This document shows, one piece after another, positions 26,180 through 34,715 of a DNA stretch of 64,000 nt. The DNA is from Lachnospiraceae bacterium (GTDB taxonomy: Bacteria; Bacillota; Clostridia; Lachnospirales; Lachnospiraceae). Made by a program: the position numbers and the translations under genes. The stretch is taken from NCBI GenBank assembly GCA_902363675.1, contig CABJAV010000001.1, forward strand, positions 248,001 to 312,000, written 5' to 3'. Below the pieces are notes generated by a model. It saw nothing but the letters and a program-made list of their open reading frames with translations, was not told the origin of the DNA and searched no databases. Numbering within the stretch: the stretch's first letter is position 1; every line of letters starts with the position of its first letter.

Positions 26180-27856
26180 CTATACCGCTTTTCCTTTCCA
26201 CAAAGTGACCTTTGAGTGGTCGAATACTCCGATATGGTTATAGATAATTTCAATTTCCTGTAAGCGTTTACCGCTGCTCTTATCAGGAGCATGGACAATA
26301 ATTTTGTCGATAAACTCATGTACAATTTCTGGTGTTAGTTCTGTAAGGTTAGTGTACTTGCGGACTACTGAAAGAAATTGCTTTACATCCACAGATTGTT
26401 TTTCTTCTTTCTGTAATTCTTTCTCTAAAGAAGTCTGTTCTTCCTGCAAAGTATGCTGTTCTTCCTCATATCCTTTTGAAAGTTTCATAAAGCGCTCATC
26501 TGAAAGTTTTCCACTAATATTGTCTTCATAAATCCGTTGAAAAATTTTGTCCAACTCTTGAATACGGGAATGGATTTCTGTAAGCCGTTTTTTCTTTTGC
26601 GACAGTTCTTTATTTCTTTGCCGCATATCCGTATCCATGACCATCTGAACAAATTCATCTTCATAATCTGATACATAGCGGATAACTTCTTTCAGGTTTT
26701 CCAGCACAATTTGTTCGACTACTACATTACGAATATAGTGCATAGTACATGATTTTGAATTGTGCCGGTAATTGCTGCATACAAAATTATGTTTCTCTGC
26801 GCTCTGTGCCATTTGCCTATGAAATGTCATTTTGCTTCCGCAATCTGCACAGTAGAGCAAACCAGAGAACATAGGCATATCCCCCATTTTGGTAGGGCGG
26901 CGTTTTCCGGAACGGATTTTCTGTACAATCTCAAAGGTTTCCTTGTCAATGATTGCTTCATGGGTATTCTCAAAAATCCTCCATTGTTCAGGACTGTTAT
27001 CAATTTTTTTGCGATTTTTATAAGACTTAACATGGGTCTTAAAATTCACAGTATGTCCTAAATAATCCATTCTTTCTAAGATGTGAGATACCACAGTTGC
27101 GCTCCACAGATACTTGTCAGGTGGAAGAACGGTTCGTGGCTTTTCCCCATGCTCTAACGCATAATAAGTAGGGCAAAGAATTTTTCTTTCCGTTAGAATA
27201 TTGGCAATTCGTGTCGGTCCATAACCATTGACACATAAACGGAAGATTTCCCGAACCACTTCGGCGGCTTCTTCATCTATAAGCCATTCCTTTTTATTGT
27301 CAGGATTCTTCATGTAGCCATAAGGAGCGTGAGAACCGATATGCTCGCCTGCCATTCCTTTAGAACGTTTGACTGCACGGATTTTTTTGCTGGTGTCCTT
27401 TGCGTACCATTCGTTGATTATGTTACGAAATGGGGTAAACTCATTCTCCCCCACATGGCTATCCACGCCATCATTGACAGCAATAAAATGGACATCCAGG
27501 TTCGGGAACATAATTTCTGTGTACATTCCCACCTGCAAATAATCACGCCCAAGTCTTGACATATCTTTGACTATAACGCGTTTGATTCTTCCTGCTTCGA
27601 CCTCTGCAATCATTCTTTGAAAATCTGGTCTGTTGAAATTTGTACCAGAAAACCCATCATCTACAAAAAACACATAAGGCTGATACCCATGTTCGATTGC
27701 ATAACGCTTCAGGATTTTTTTCTGGTTAATAATACTGTTTGAATCACCCTCCTGTTTATCATCTTGTGAAAGCCGACAGTATAATGCGGTTAATTCCTCT
27801 GTTTGATTTCCAATCGGATAAATGGAAGTGATAGTGTTGTTTGACTGCTGTAACAT
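26180..27856 (-). CDS. Large serine recombinase (TndX/TnpX class)
   Basis: A 558-residue site-specific recombinase that would excise and integrate the element. The N-terminal resolvase domain has ALYCRLSQDD (nucleophile Ser), DDGFSGTNFNRPDFQRM and KDMSRLGRDYLQVG. A recombinase domain (APYGYM, TRIANILTERKI), a Cys pair zinc ribbon LLYCADCGSKM near residue 345, a long coiled coil (about 410-500) and a DUF4368-type tail follow. TndX of Tn5397 is similar in size. The gene lies at the left end, about 40 bp from the terminal repeat. Confidence 0.95.
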   Translation of the reverse strand: MLQQSNNTITSIYPIGNQTEELTALYCRLSQDDKQEGDSNSIINQKKILKRYAIEHGYQPYVFFVDDGFSGTNFNRPDFQRMIAEVEAGRIKRVIVKDMSRLGRDYLQVGMYTEIMFPNLDVHFIAVNDGVDSHVGENEFTPFRNIINEWYAKDTSKKIRAVKRSKGMAGEHIGSHAPYGYMKNPDNKKEWLIDEEAAEVVREIFRLCVNGYGPTRIANILTERKILCPTYYALEHGEKPRTVLPPDKYLWSATVVSHILERMDYLGHTVNFKTHVKSYKNRKKIDNSPEQWRIFENTHEAIIDKETFEIVQKIRSGKRRPTKMGDMPMFSGLLYCADCGSKMTFHRQMAQSAEKHNFVCSNYRHNSKSCTMHYIRNVVVEQIVLENLKEVIRYVSDYEDEFVQMVMDTDMRQRNKELSQKKKRLTEIHSRIQELDKIFQRIYEDNISGKLSDERFMKLSKGYEEEQHTLQEEQTSLEKELQKEEKQSVDVKQFLSVVRKYTNLTELTPEIVHEFIDKIIVHAPDKSSGKRLQEIEIIYNHIGVFDHSKVTLWKGKAV

Positions 27857-27950
27857 AAATACCTCCTATCCGACAGTCAAACAGACAATGCTTTTGCAAC
27901 TTTATTGTACCGCATTTTCTGTTTTCTGTCTGCCCTGTTTTATAGCAAAA

Positions 27951-28103
27951 TTATTGTTTCAAGTCATTACGGATAAGCCTTTTTACTTTCGTTACTGCGT
28001 CTTCCTGTGCCTGTTCTTTTGAGCGGGATTTTACCACATAACAGGTGTTTCCTATCTGGTATTCCCGTATCATTTCAGGGACAGGATTCTTTGTGTTTTC
28101 CAT
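27951..28103 (-). CDS. TnpW-like small transposon protein
   Basis: A 50-codon gene with AGGAGG nine bases before the ATG at 28103. The protein starts MENTKNPVPEMIREYQ and contains YQIGNTCYVVKSRSKEQAQ and ends KVKRLIRNDLKQ, the form of the small TnpW-type proteins encoded before large serine recombinases in clostridial elements. The role is unknown; it may assist excision. It lies between the HTH_16 gene and the recombinase. Confidence 0.75.
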   Translation of the reverse strand: MENTKNPVPEMIREYQIGNTCYVVKSRSKEQAQEDAVTKVKRLIRNDLKQ

Positions 28104-28559
28104 AAGATAACAACCTCCTGTTATTTTCTTTGAAGCAAACCGAACAGCTTTCGCTAAAGCTCATGGGAATCTCACCCCTGCATGGTTCTCATCCAGCCGT
28201 ACCCTTTGCCAGCGGTGCTACATCATCACACGGACTAAGGCTGTACGGAAGTATCATTATCACGATAGAAAGGTCATGGCGGCAGCTCTGCGGTAAGCTG
28301 CTTATGGAACGCTGGCAGGAATCGCTATCCGGTTTCATCCCTCCTTTTGTGGGTTACGGCGTGCCAGCCCAACGGCTCTCTTTCTATCGAAACGTATTCG
28401 GCTGCTTTATGCTGCGTTGATTAGACGCTTTCTTTTTCAAGGAACAATCCGGCTTTGTTAGCCTGTTAAAATGCACTGGTGATAATGCACTTTAATAGAC
28501 TGGCAAGCTCTGTCTGGGAAGCATGGGCTTGTCCATGCTTCCACAGGAGAGCGTTATTT
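28104..28559 (-). other. 456-bp non-coding segment with hairpins inside the ICE
   Basis: No supported gene. It is GC-richer than its surroundings. At 28517-28542 a perfect 10-bp hairpin (GGAAGCATGG with CCATGCTTCC) follows the HTH_16 stop on the minus strand, without a T run. The segment may be an mRNA leader for TnpW and the recombinase or a recombination accessory region. Confidence 0.4.
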
Positions 28560-28799
28560 TTATTTTGGTTCCCTGATTTCAAAAGATAAAATCTTTGCAA
28601 TCAGACGTGTTTCCATCCGGCGGCGTAGGGTTTCATCTACAACCATGTGGGTATTCCCATATTCGTCTTTCATGGGACGCATGGAACGGCTGGCAATAAA
28701 ACCGCTGTAATGGCGTACAATCTGGTTGACTGCTTCAATATCGCCGTCCGCAGCCCTTACAATCACAGGAAACGGAATCATAGGGTGCTTTGCTGTCAT
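28560..28799 (-). CDS. HTH_16 conjugative-transposon regulator
   Basis: A 79-residue protein with the HTH_16 layout: FPVIVRAADGDIEAVNQIVRHYSGFI, RPMKDEYGNTHMVVDETLRRRMETRLI. Homologues in Tn916-like elements sit right after the sigma-like gene and belong to the excision control module. The start overlaps the upstream gene's stop by four bases, implying coupling. Confidence 0.85.
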   Translation of the reverse strand: MTAKHPMIPFPVIVRAADGDIEAVNQIVRHYSGFIASRSMRPMKDEYGNTHMVVDETLRRRMETRLIAKILSFEIREPK

Positions 28800-29218
28800 G
28801 CTTCCTCCTCCATAAATTTTTTGATAAATTCTAGTCCGGCGTGTCTTCTTCTCTGGATAGTAGAACGGTTGACTTCCAGAATTTTTGAAATTTCCGTATC
28901 GTCAAATCCAAGAAAATAATATCTCAGGATAACATCACGTTTCTTTCCATCCAGATTTTCTAATGCTTCTGCTAACAGGCTGTTTTCAATACGGACAGTA
29001 AATCCATCCATTTCAAAAGTATGGAAGTGGGATGGGTAGGTGTCTTCGGAAGAAAACAGATTAACGGTGTAATCGTCCATATCACAAAACAGGGTTTCCC
29101 GTTTGCACTGTCTGGACAACGCTTTGAGATAGTCTTTGCGTTCATCTTCCATAGCGACTTTACAGATGTAATCAAACTGGTTCTCTATGGTTGTCTGAAA
29201 TTCAGATGGCTTCATCAT
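28796..29218 (-). CDS. Sigma-70 region 4-like regulator (Tn916 Orf7-like)
   Basis: A 140-residue protein whose C-terminal half is a sigma region 4 type helix-turn-helix (LENLDGKKRDVILRYYFLGFDDTEISKIL, then RSTIQRRRHAGLEFI). It corresponds to Orf7 of Tn916, which drives expression towards the excision genes. It follows a leader-peptide/terminator region (29331-29523) and is coupled to the HTH_16 gene. Confidence 0.87.
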   Translation of the reverse strand: MMKPSEFQTTIENQFDYICKVAMEDERKDYLKALSRQCKRETLFCDMDDYTVNLFSSEDTYPSHFHTFEMDGFTVRIENSLLAEALENLDGKKRDVILRYYFLGFDDTEISKILEVNRSTIQRRRHAGLEFIKKFMEEEA

Positions 29219-29330
29219 TACTCACCCCCTTTCCAGCCTTGAAAGGGAGCGAGTTGATAGGAATTTCTGCTTCTTTCCCCCTTTTCGCTCTTAGTCCCGA
29301 CAGGACAGGGGGTGCAGTTGCATTTTTGAA

Positions 29331-29366
29331 TAAAAAAATACACCCATTTTAAAATAAAAATGAGTG
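29331..29366 (-). terminator. Attenuator-like terminator in front of the sigma-like gene
   Basis: On the minus strand CACTCATTTT (29366-29357) pairs with AAAATGGGTG (29350-29341), one wobble, then T-rich TATTTTTTTA. It lies between a leader peptide frame and the sigma-like gene, so readthrough would be needed to express the excision module. Confidence 0.75.
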
Positions 29367-29438
29367 CATGAGAAATAACAGTAGAATAAATATGACTTGT
29401 CAGTTCATATTCAAAGTCGGACTTCCACAGTGGGGGAG

Positions 29439-29498
29439 CTATACTTTTTTTAATGAATGTAACTTATGTATGCTGTACAGCAACAAAGAAATCCCCAT
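29439..29498 (-). CDS. 19-residue leader peptide candidate
   Basis: Minus-strand ATG at 29498 with AGGAGG in the correct place opens a 20-codon frame reading MGISLLLYSIHKLHSLKKV. A hairpin encloses the ribosome site (29499-29523), and an intrinsic terminator lies 73 bases downstream. The arrangement recalls leader-controlled attenuation ahead of tet(M) in Tn916. No similarity to a known leader claimed. Confidence 0.6.
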   Translation of the reverse strand: MGISLLLYSIHKLHSLKKV

Positions 29499-29523
29499 AG
29501 TGGCAATCCTCCTAAATGCCACT
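29499..29523 (-). promoter_or_regulatory. Hairpin sequestering the leader peptide ribosome site
   Basis: AGTGGCA and TGCCACT form a 7-bp stem with the AGGAGG in its loop, directly abutting the ATG on the minus strand. Opening the stem would control leader translation. Confidence 0.6.
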
Positions 29524-29561
29524 ACTCATTATTCTGTGTTATCGTTGGTTCAAGAATAGAC

Positions 29562-29601
29562 AAAAAGAAGCGGCGGCTCTAAAAATCAAAGCCACCGCTT
29601 C
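29562..29601 (-). terminator. Terminator of the module B operon
   Basis: On the minus strand GAAGCGGTGGCT pairs with AGCCGCCGCTTC (one wobble) and T5 follows. It closes the operon 34555-29667. Confidence 0.9.
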
Positions 29602-29666
29602 AAAGGCGCATGAAAATCTATCTGCGATACGACGGCTTTTTTTCTTTACCGTCGTCCGGCAGAGTA

Positions 29667-30128
29667 TCATTTAATATTCATTTCTATTTTTCCAGTAAAA
29701 TCTTCACATTCAATACCGATATAATTTCCGCCATCGGGAAGTGTAATAGTATCGCTGTATGTTCCAGTTGTTTCAAGTAAAGTTACTGCTTCATCAGCTC
29801 CCGAAATCCAAAATACCTTTGCAGTACCACTTAAAACTTCCAATGTACAGGTAACTGATATATCTTTTCCGGCTTCTCTTTTTATTGAAGTCCCTCCAAA
29901 TAGATACTCTGTATCTGAAAAATTTTCATAGTCAGCTTGATAGCTTCCTGTATAATCATCAATCCCTTTTTCTTTTTTACCTTGTAGAGAGAGTTTTCCT
30001 GTAAGTTCTATGGAACCCGCAGATTGAACAACATTATTATAATGATTGAGAATTTCATCTTTTGTACAGCCGGAAAGCGTGGATACTCCAATAAGAATTA
30101 GTATCAATGATAAAAATATTTTTTTCAT
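29667..30128 (-). CDS. Lipoprotein of module B
   Basis: A 153-residue exported lipoprotein: lysine-rich start, hydrophobic core and lipobox LSGC (Cys near residue 21), so it should be anchored outside the membrane. The remainder is beta-rich with no recognised domain. Placed last in a lantibiotic-immunity-type operon, it may act as an immunity lipoprotein of the NisI/SpaI kind; that is inference from position only. Confidence 0.75.
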   Translation of the reverse strand: MKKIFLSLILILIGVSTLSGCTKDEILNHYNNVVQSAGSIELTGKLSLQGKKEKGIDDYTGSYQADYENFSDTEYLFGGTSIKREAGKDISVTCTLEVLSGTAKVFWISGADEAVTLLETTGTYSDTITLPDGGNYIGIECEDFTGKIEMNIK

Positions 30129-30134
30129 AAAATT

Positions 30135-30914
30135 TTACCACCCTTTCTTTGGTGCCGCCTTTTTCGCTTTTTTCTTTGCCTGTTTGAGTTCTGTTTCCTT
30201 CATGCAAATAATCAAGACTGCGGAAATGACAACAATAACTGCAAGGCTACAAATACAAGTTAATATGTTCCAGTTGACTGCGGTATCATAGCTGCGGTAG
30301 CCAATCATTCCAAGACTTGCCGTAATCGGATAAAGATTTGCTAACGTCATGTTTCCTGCGGCAAACATACCTCCATATCCGTAAACAAAGGCAATAATAA
30401 CACCGACTAAAAAGCTGCCTGCTTTACGACAGGTAATTATAATAATCGGCAGAACAGCAATATACAAAAAGAAATTGACTGCGGTTATTTGTAATGCCGC
30501 TTTTAAGGCTAAGGATATTTGAAAACCCGGAAATCCTACAATCATTTCTGCGATAATTGTAAACAGACTGCATATCAAACCGAAGATAATAGACAGTACA
30601 CCACATACAATCAATTTTCCGGTCAACAACCATTTAAATGAAATCGGTACAGTTAAAATATTTTTTAAGGTATCGTCCGTTTGTTCGCGGGAAATCATAT
30701 ATCCAGCAATCAAACTAATACACATAGGGAAAATCATGGACATATTGTTTTTGATAACCTGTTCTGTGAGGTAAGCAAAATCCCATACTGAACCATCATT
30801 TGCCATAGAAGTAAATAAAGTCAGCAAAACAGATAGAAGCATGAGCGCAACCCCAGCCCAAAGGATATGATACCTTTTTAGTTTATAAAACTCTGTTTTC
30901 ACAATGCGAACCAT
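30135..30914 (-). CDS. ABC-2 type permease, lantibiotic-immunity MutG-like (module B)
   Basis: A 259-residue membrane protein with about six hydrophobic segments. The start VRIVKTEFYKLKRYHILWAG and loop SREQTDDTLKNILTVP near residue 72 fit the lantibiotic-immunity permease family. The tail is very basic (KQAKKKAKKAAPKKGW). It lies two bases after the sister permease and six before the lipoprotein. Confidence 0.87.
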   Translation of the reverse strand: MVRIVKTEFYKLKRYHILWAGVALMLLSVLLTLFTSMANDGSVWDFAYLTEQVIKNNMSMIFPMCISLIAGYMISREQTDDTLKNILTVPISFKWLLTGKLIVCGVLSIIFGLICSLFTIIAEMIVGFPGFQISLALKAALQITAVNFFLYIAVLPIIIITCRKAGSFLVGVIIAFVYGYGGMFAAGNMTLANLYPITASLGMIGYRSYDTAVNWNILTCICSLAVIVVISAVLIICMKETELKQAKKKAKKAAPKKGW

Positions 30915-30916
30915 AG

Positions 30917-31702
30917 TTATTCCCCCCTTTGTTTGTATAATCGGTCAATTAACCAAAATGAAATAATCGCCATAATTCCAAGTATCATTACGACTTGAAA
31001 TGTTGAGGGAATAAGTCCTGTCATTTGTTCCAAGTCCATTTTTATTCCATGTGCTGCCATATCTCCGGCACTCCAAAATGTAGTTAATGGTGTAGGTAGG
31101 AACCACAATATTGTTTTTGGAAGTGCGTCAAACAATGCGGTTGCACTCATATTCAATACGCTATAAAAAACACATAGCAAAATTGAAAACACATAGGTCT
31201 TACTAAAAAAGACTACAAGCACAATCAGCGGCAATGTACCTGCTGTAATAAAAATCCCTGTTTCAACGGCTAAAAATAATTTGTAACCAAGTCCATAAAC
31301 TTCTAATGTTCCCAAACCACAAAGAATTGTCGCAATAGTGGACGCAACGCAAAAGATAATTCCAAATAGAAATAGTACAAAAATTTTAGCAAGTACCATT
31401 TGGGTACTGGTTACAGGAATAGTACGCAAATTTTTGAATGTATCATTGTCCCGTTCCATAAAAAACAACATAGCTGCAATGACACCAATAATACAAGGAA
31501 GTAAAAACTGTATTCCGTACCCAAGTACCATATTAAAAAGTCCATCAAATGCGTCTGCCTTATCTGTGTATCGCTCCATCATAGAGGGAGTTGTCATTAA
31601 ATAAGTCAGAGGGATAGGGAACATAAAAGCTGATAAGATAACCAGTGGAATAAACTTTTTCCGTTTCAATTTCAAAAATTCACATTTTATCAGTTTAAGC
31701 AA
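30917..31702 (-). CDS. ABC-2 type permease, lantibiotic-immunity MutE-like (module B)
   Basis: A 261-residue membrane protein starting MLKLIKCEFLKLKRKKFIP, with six hydrophobic segments and the loop MERDNDTFKNLRTIPVTSTQM near residue 88, the MutE/EpiE/SpaE pattern. Its start overlaps the ATPase stop by eight bases. Partner of the permease at 30135. Confidence 0.87.
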   Translation of the reverse strand: MLKLIKCEFLKLKRKKFIPLVILSAFMFPIPLTYLMTTPSMMERYTDKADAFDGLFNMVLGYGIQFLLPCIIGVIAAMLFFMERDNDTFKNLRTIPVTSTQMVLAKIFVLFLFGIIFCVASTIATILCGLGTLEVYGLGYKLFLAVETGIFITAGTLPLIVLVVFFSKTYVFSILLCVFYSVLNMSATALFDALPKTILWFLPTPLTTFWSAGDMAAHGIKMDLEQMTGLIPSTFQVVMILGIMAIISFWLIDRLYKQRGE

Positions 31703-32621
31703 TTCCCTCGCCTCCCGTCACTCGCTTGAAGTAATCTTCAAGACTTTCTTCGCAGGTATGAGCTTCTGATACCTCCAATCCATTTTCCACAAAGGCAGTT
31801 ACAATTTTTCCTACGGATAAGTCAAGGTTATGCAAGCGTAAGTTATGGTCGTCCTGTATAGAAAAATGGCTTTCGTGGAAAGTACGTTCCAAAATTCTTG
31901 CTGCCTGTGCGGTATCAGAAAGAGTAAATCGAATATGTTTGCTACTTTTTTGTTCCAGTTCTGCAAGGCTTTCTTCTTCCAGTAGTGCGCCATGGTCGAT
32001 AATACCAATGTCATCAGCCAATAGTGCGATTTCTGAAAGAATATGACTGGAAATTAAAATTGTTTTTCCTCTTGCGTCACAAAGCTCACGAATAAAAGAG
32101 CGAACTTCCGCAATACCGATAGGGTCAAGCCCGTTGATAGGTTCATCTAAAATTAAAAGTTCCGGGTCGTGCATAACAGCAAGTGCAATCGCAAGACGTT
32201 GTTTCATACCAAGCGAATACTGGGAAAACAGTTTTTTGTCCTTATAAGGCAGTCCTACTAAATCTAAAGCGTCTTTAATCGCATGATTGTTTGGCACACC
32301 TCGTAAGGTTGCAAAGATACGCAAATTTTCCGTAGCAGTCAGATTAGGATAGAAGCCGGGGGACTCAATCAAGCTACCGATACGGGGCAAAAGTTTCTTT
32401 TCATTCCCCTGCAAAGCCTTTCCCCATATTTTGACTTCGCCGGAAGTAGGCTTTGTCAATCCAAGCAGCATTTTCATAGTAGTTGTTTTTCCGGCTCCGT
32501 TTCTTCCAAGCAGTCCATAAATTCTTCCTCTCTGTACATGGATATTTAAGTCAGCAACACTCTTTTGTGAGCCGTACTGCTTTGTAAGATTTTTTGTTTC
32601 AATGATATATTTTTTGTCCAT
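31695..32621 (-). CDS. ABC transporter ATPase, lantibiotic-immunity MutF-like (module B)
   Basis: A 308-residue ATPase: Walker A GRNGAGKTTTMK near residue 38, signature YSLGMKQRLAIALA near 135, Walker B LLILDEPINGLDP, then a C-terminal extension. ATG 32621 follows AGGAGG (32629-32634). It powers the two permeases downstream. Related to but clearly different from the module A ATPase. Confidence 0.94.
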   Translation of the reverse strand: MDKKYIIETKNLTKQYGSQKSVADLNIHVQRGRIYGLLGRNGAGKTTTMKMLLGLTKPTSGEVKIWGKALQGNEKKLLPRIGSLIESPGFYPNLTATENLRIFATLRGVPNNHAIKDALDLVGLPYKDKKLFSQYSLGMKQRLAIALAVMHDPELLILDEPINGLDPIGIAEVRSFIRELCDARGKTILISSHILSEIALLADDIGIIDHGALLEEESLAELEQKSSKHIRFTLSDTAQAARILERTFHESHFSIQDDHNLRLHNLDLSVGKIVTAFVENGLEVSEAHTCEESLEDYFKRVTGGEGIA

Positions 32622-32758
32622 ATTCAAACCTCCTGTTCTGTAAAGTATTCTATCACTCCAATCTTGCATTAACCTTGCAACAACCTTGCATTAACCTTGC
32701 AATTTCAAATACAGCTTCCGAAAGTAATTAAGGCTCCCGCCATAAAGACGGAAAAGCC

Positions 32759-33676
32759 TTAATCTATCAACGGAAAAAGTAAAGTAAATTTAGTTCCTTT
32801 TTCCGGTACACTATCTGCTGTTATTGTGCCATTCATCTTTTCCACAAGCTGATGAACGATAGATAAGCCAAGACCGCTGCCTTTTTCAGCACGCCCTTTA
32901 TCACATTTATAAAGCCTCTCGAAAATATGTTTCAAATCTTCTTTTTCAATGCCTATCCCGTTATCAGTTAATCGAATTTGCATATTTTTTTCCTGCTTTG
33001 ATAGGAATATTTCTATTTTGTCTGCATGACTGTGGGAAATTACATTCTGAATAAGATTATTCAATATCCGCATATAACCGTCCGTATCAAGTTTTACTCG
33101 GAAAGGCTGTTCGGGAATATCAATGTTATAATCTATCTGCCTATCTTCAAATATAGGTATCCAGTCAATCAAAATATTTCGTGTTAGTTCCGCAGCTTCA
33201 ACGGTATTTATATCCATAGCAAACTCATTAGAGTTTAATTTGAACCAGTCAAAAAGAATATCTATATATTCTTTCAAATCGTGAGCTTTACGACGGGCAG
33301 TTTCGATATAGTCGTCCTTGTCTTTTCCTGTGACAATTCCTCTATGTGCGGCGTCAAGATACCCAATAAGTGTTGTAAGCGGTGTCCGAACATCATGGGA
33401 AAGGCTTGTCATAAGCTGGCGGTTCGTTTCTTCTGCCTGCCGGACAGTAGACAGCCTTTTCTCATAAGATACAACAATCTCATTGATTTCATAAGCAAGA
33501 GGAGCTACCAGTTCATTTGTTGCTGATAAAATCCGCCTGTTTCCATTCCCATTTTTTACATCAGCCAATGCGTCTGTTATTTCTGCTATCTGCTTTTTTA
33601 CACGCCGGATAACAAGGCAAGAAACAAAAATAGAAAAAAGTGCAATGATAATTGATAGAAAAATAATCGCTTCCAT
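32759..33676 (-). CDS. Sensor histidine kinase (module B)
   Basis: A 305-residue kinase with one N-terminal membrane helix, a HAMP-like linker, H-box SLSHDVRTPLTTLIGYLDAA near residue 94, N-box NLIQNVISHSHA and G-box GSGLGLSIVHQL near 270. ATG 33676 follows AAGGAGG. It ends before a 140-bp gap preceding the ABC genes, so kinase and regulator may be a separate unit from the pump, as in nisRK-like systems. Confidence 0.94.
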   Translation of the reverse strand: MEAIIFLSIIIALFSIFVSCLVIRRVKKQIAEITDALADVKNGNGNRRILSATNELVAPLAYEINEIVVSYEKRLSTVRQAEETNRQLMTSLSHDVRTPLTTLIGYLDAAHRGIVTGKDKDDYIETARRKAHDLKEYIDILFDWFKLNSNEFAMDINTVEAAELTRNILIDWIPIFEDRQIDYNIDIPEQPFRVKLDTDGYMRILNNLIQNVISHSHADKIEIFLSKQEKNMQIRLTDNGIGIEKEDLKHIFERLYKCDKGRAEKGSGLGLSIVHQLVEKMNGTITADSVPEKGTKFTLLFPLID

Positions 33677-33681
33677 AAAAA

Positions 33682-34374
33682 TCAAACCTCCTTGCTAAAG
33701 CGATAACCAATTCCCTTAATTGTCTGAATGTATTTGGGGTTTCCGGGATTAACTTCTAATTTTTTACGAAGTCGGCTAATAATCGCCATAATGTTACTGT
33801 CATCATAAACATATTCTTCTCCCCACACTTCTTCATAAATCTGTTGCTTTGTCAAAATTTTTCCTTGATGTTTCGCGCAGTATAAAAGCAGGTCAAATTC
33901 CTTTGGGGGCAACTCAAAAGTTCCATTTTCCGTAATAATAGAACGATTTTCAAGGTCTATTTTCAATCCGTCAAATTCAAGCTGCTGTGTCATTCCGTCT
34001 GTTTGATTGAAACGGGTATAACGCCGTATAAGAGAAATAATACGGGCTATTAGTTCGTCCATATCAAAAGGCTTTGTCAAATAATCATCGGCTCCTGCGC
34101 GTAAGCCGCGCACTTTGGAAGCACTGTCATTTTTAGAGGTAAACATCAAAATCGGCAGACTGTTTTCTTTTCTGATTTCTTCCAGTGTTTCAAATCCGTC
34201 CATACCGGGCATCATAACGTCCAGTATCACAAGTTGATATTCTTTTTCTTTTAATTTTTGTAATCCCTCTTTTCCTGTATTACAAAAATCAGCTTCTATA
34301 TCTTCTGATAAAACGCTTCGCTTAATCAGCGCACAAAGCTCTTTATCATCATCTATAATCAAAACTTTATTCAT
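33682..34374 (-). CDS. OmpR-family response regulator (module B)
   Basis: A 230-residue regulator: receiver with IIDDDKELCALIK, phospho-acceptor in LVILDVMMPGMDG near residue 51 and YLTKPFD near 102, then a winged helix (ELPPKEFDLLLYCAKH, TIKGIGYRF). ATG 34374 follows GGAGCT. Its end overlaps the kinase ribosome site region. It probably activates the ABC operon when the kinase senses a peptide antibiotic. Confidence 0.95.
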   Translation of the reverse strand: MNKVLIIDDDKELCALIKRSVLSEDIEADFCNTGKEGLQKLKEKEYQLVILDVMMPGMDGFETLEEIRKENSLPILMFTSKNDSASKVRGLRAGADDYLTKPFDMDELIARIISLIRRYTRFNQTDGMTQQLEFDGLKIDLENRSIITENGTFELPPKEFDLLLYCAKHQGKILTKQQIYEEVWGEEYVYDDSNIMAIISRLRKKLEVNPGNPKYIQTIKGIGYRFSKEV

Positions 34375-34555
34375 GGTGTAGCTCCTTTCCTTGTTTTGTT
34401 CTCCCGTCAATCGGTTTTTCCGCGTCCTTTGGTATCAGCCACATATATCCAAGTTTTGAAACACCCAGTATGCGGTTTTCTCTGCAAAGTACCTGTACCC
34501 GCCTTTCAGAAATTCCCCATTTCTTCGCTGCTTCGGGGCAAGACATATATTCCAT
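34367..34555 (-). CDS. Small excisionase-like HTH protein
   Basis: A 62-residue protein with a MerR/excisionase-type helix-turn-helix (CPEAAKKWGISERRVQVLCRENRILGVSKLGYMWLIPKDAEKP). ATG 34555 is chosen over upstream ATGs because AAAGGA lies ten bases before it and upstream residues do not fit the fold. It overlaps the response regulator start by eight bases. It may regulate module B or the divergent XRE gene. Confidence 0.75.
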   Translation of the reverse strand: MEYMSCPEAAKKWGISERRVQVLCRENRILGVSKLGYMWLIPKDAEKPIDGRTKQGKELHHE

Positions 34556-34715
34556 AACACCCAAGTCCTTTCTACAAATCATATCAGTATAATTATAGTC
34601 GGGCATACGAATAATAGCAAGTGCAAGCATATGAATTATTATGGCTATAAATAGGAACTGTATAGACGTATTCAGTATGAAAGAGGAACAGTAGAATGTA
34701 TATGGGTGAATAAAT

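Noticed and set aside
28130..28420. 96-codon plus-strand frame in the non-coding ICE block
   Set aside because: No start signal, sequence like translated GC-rich structure, against the direction of the element.
29368..29559. 63-codon plus-strand frame in the ICE
   Set aside because: Opposite to the leader peptide and attenuator, without a ribosome site.
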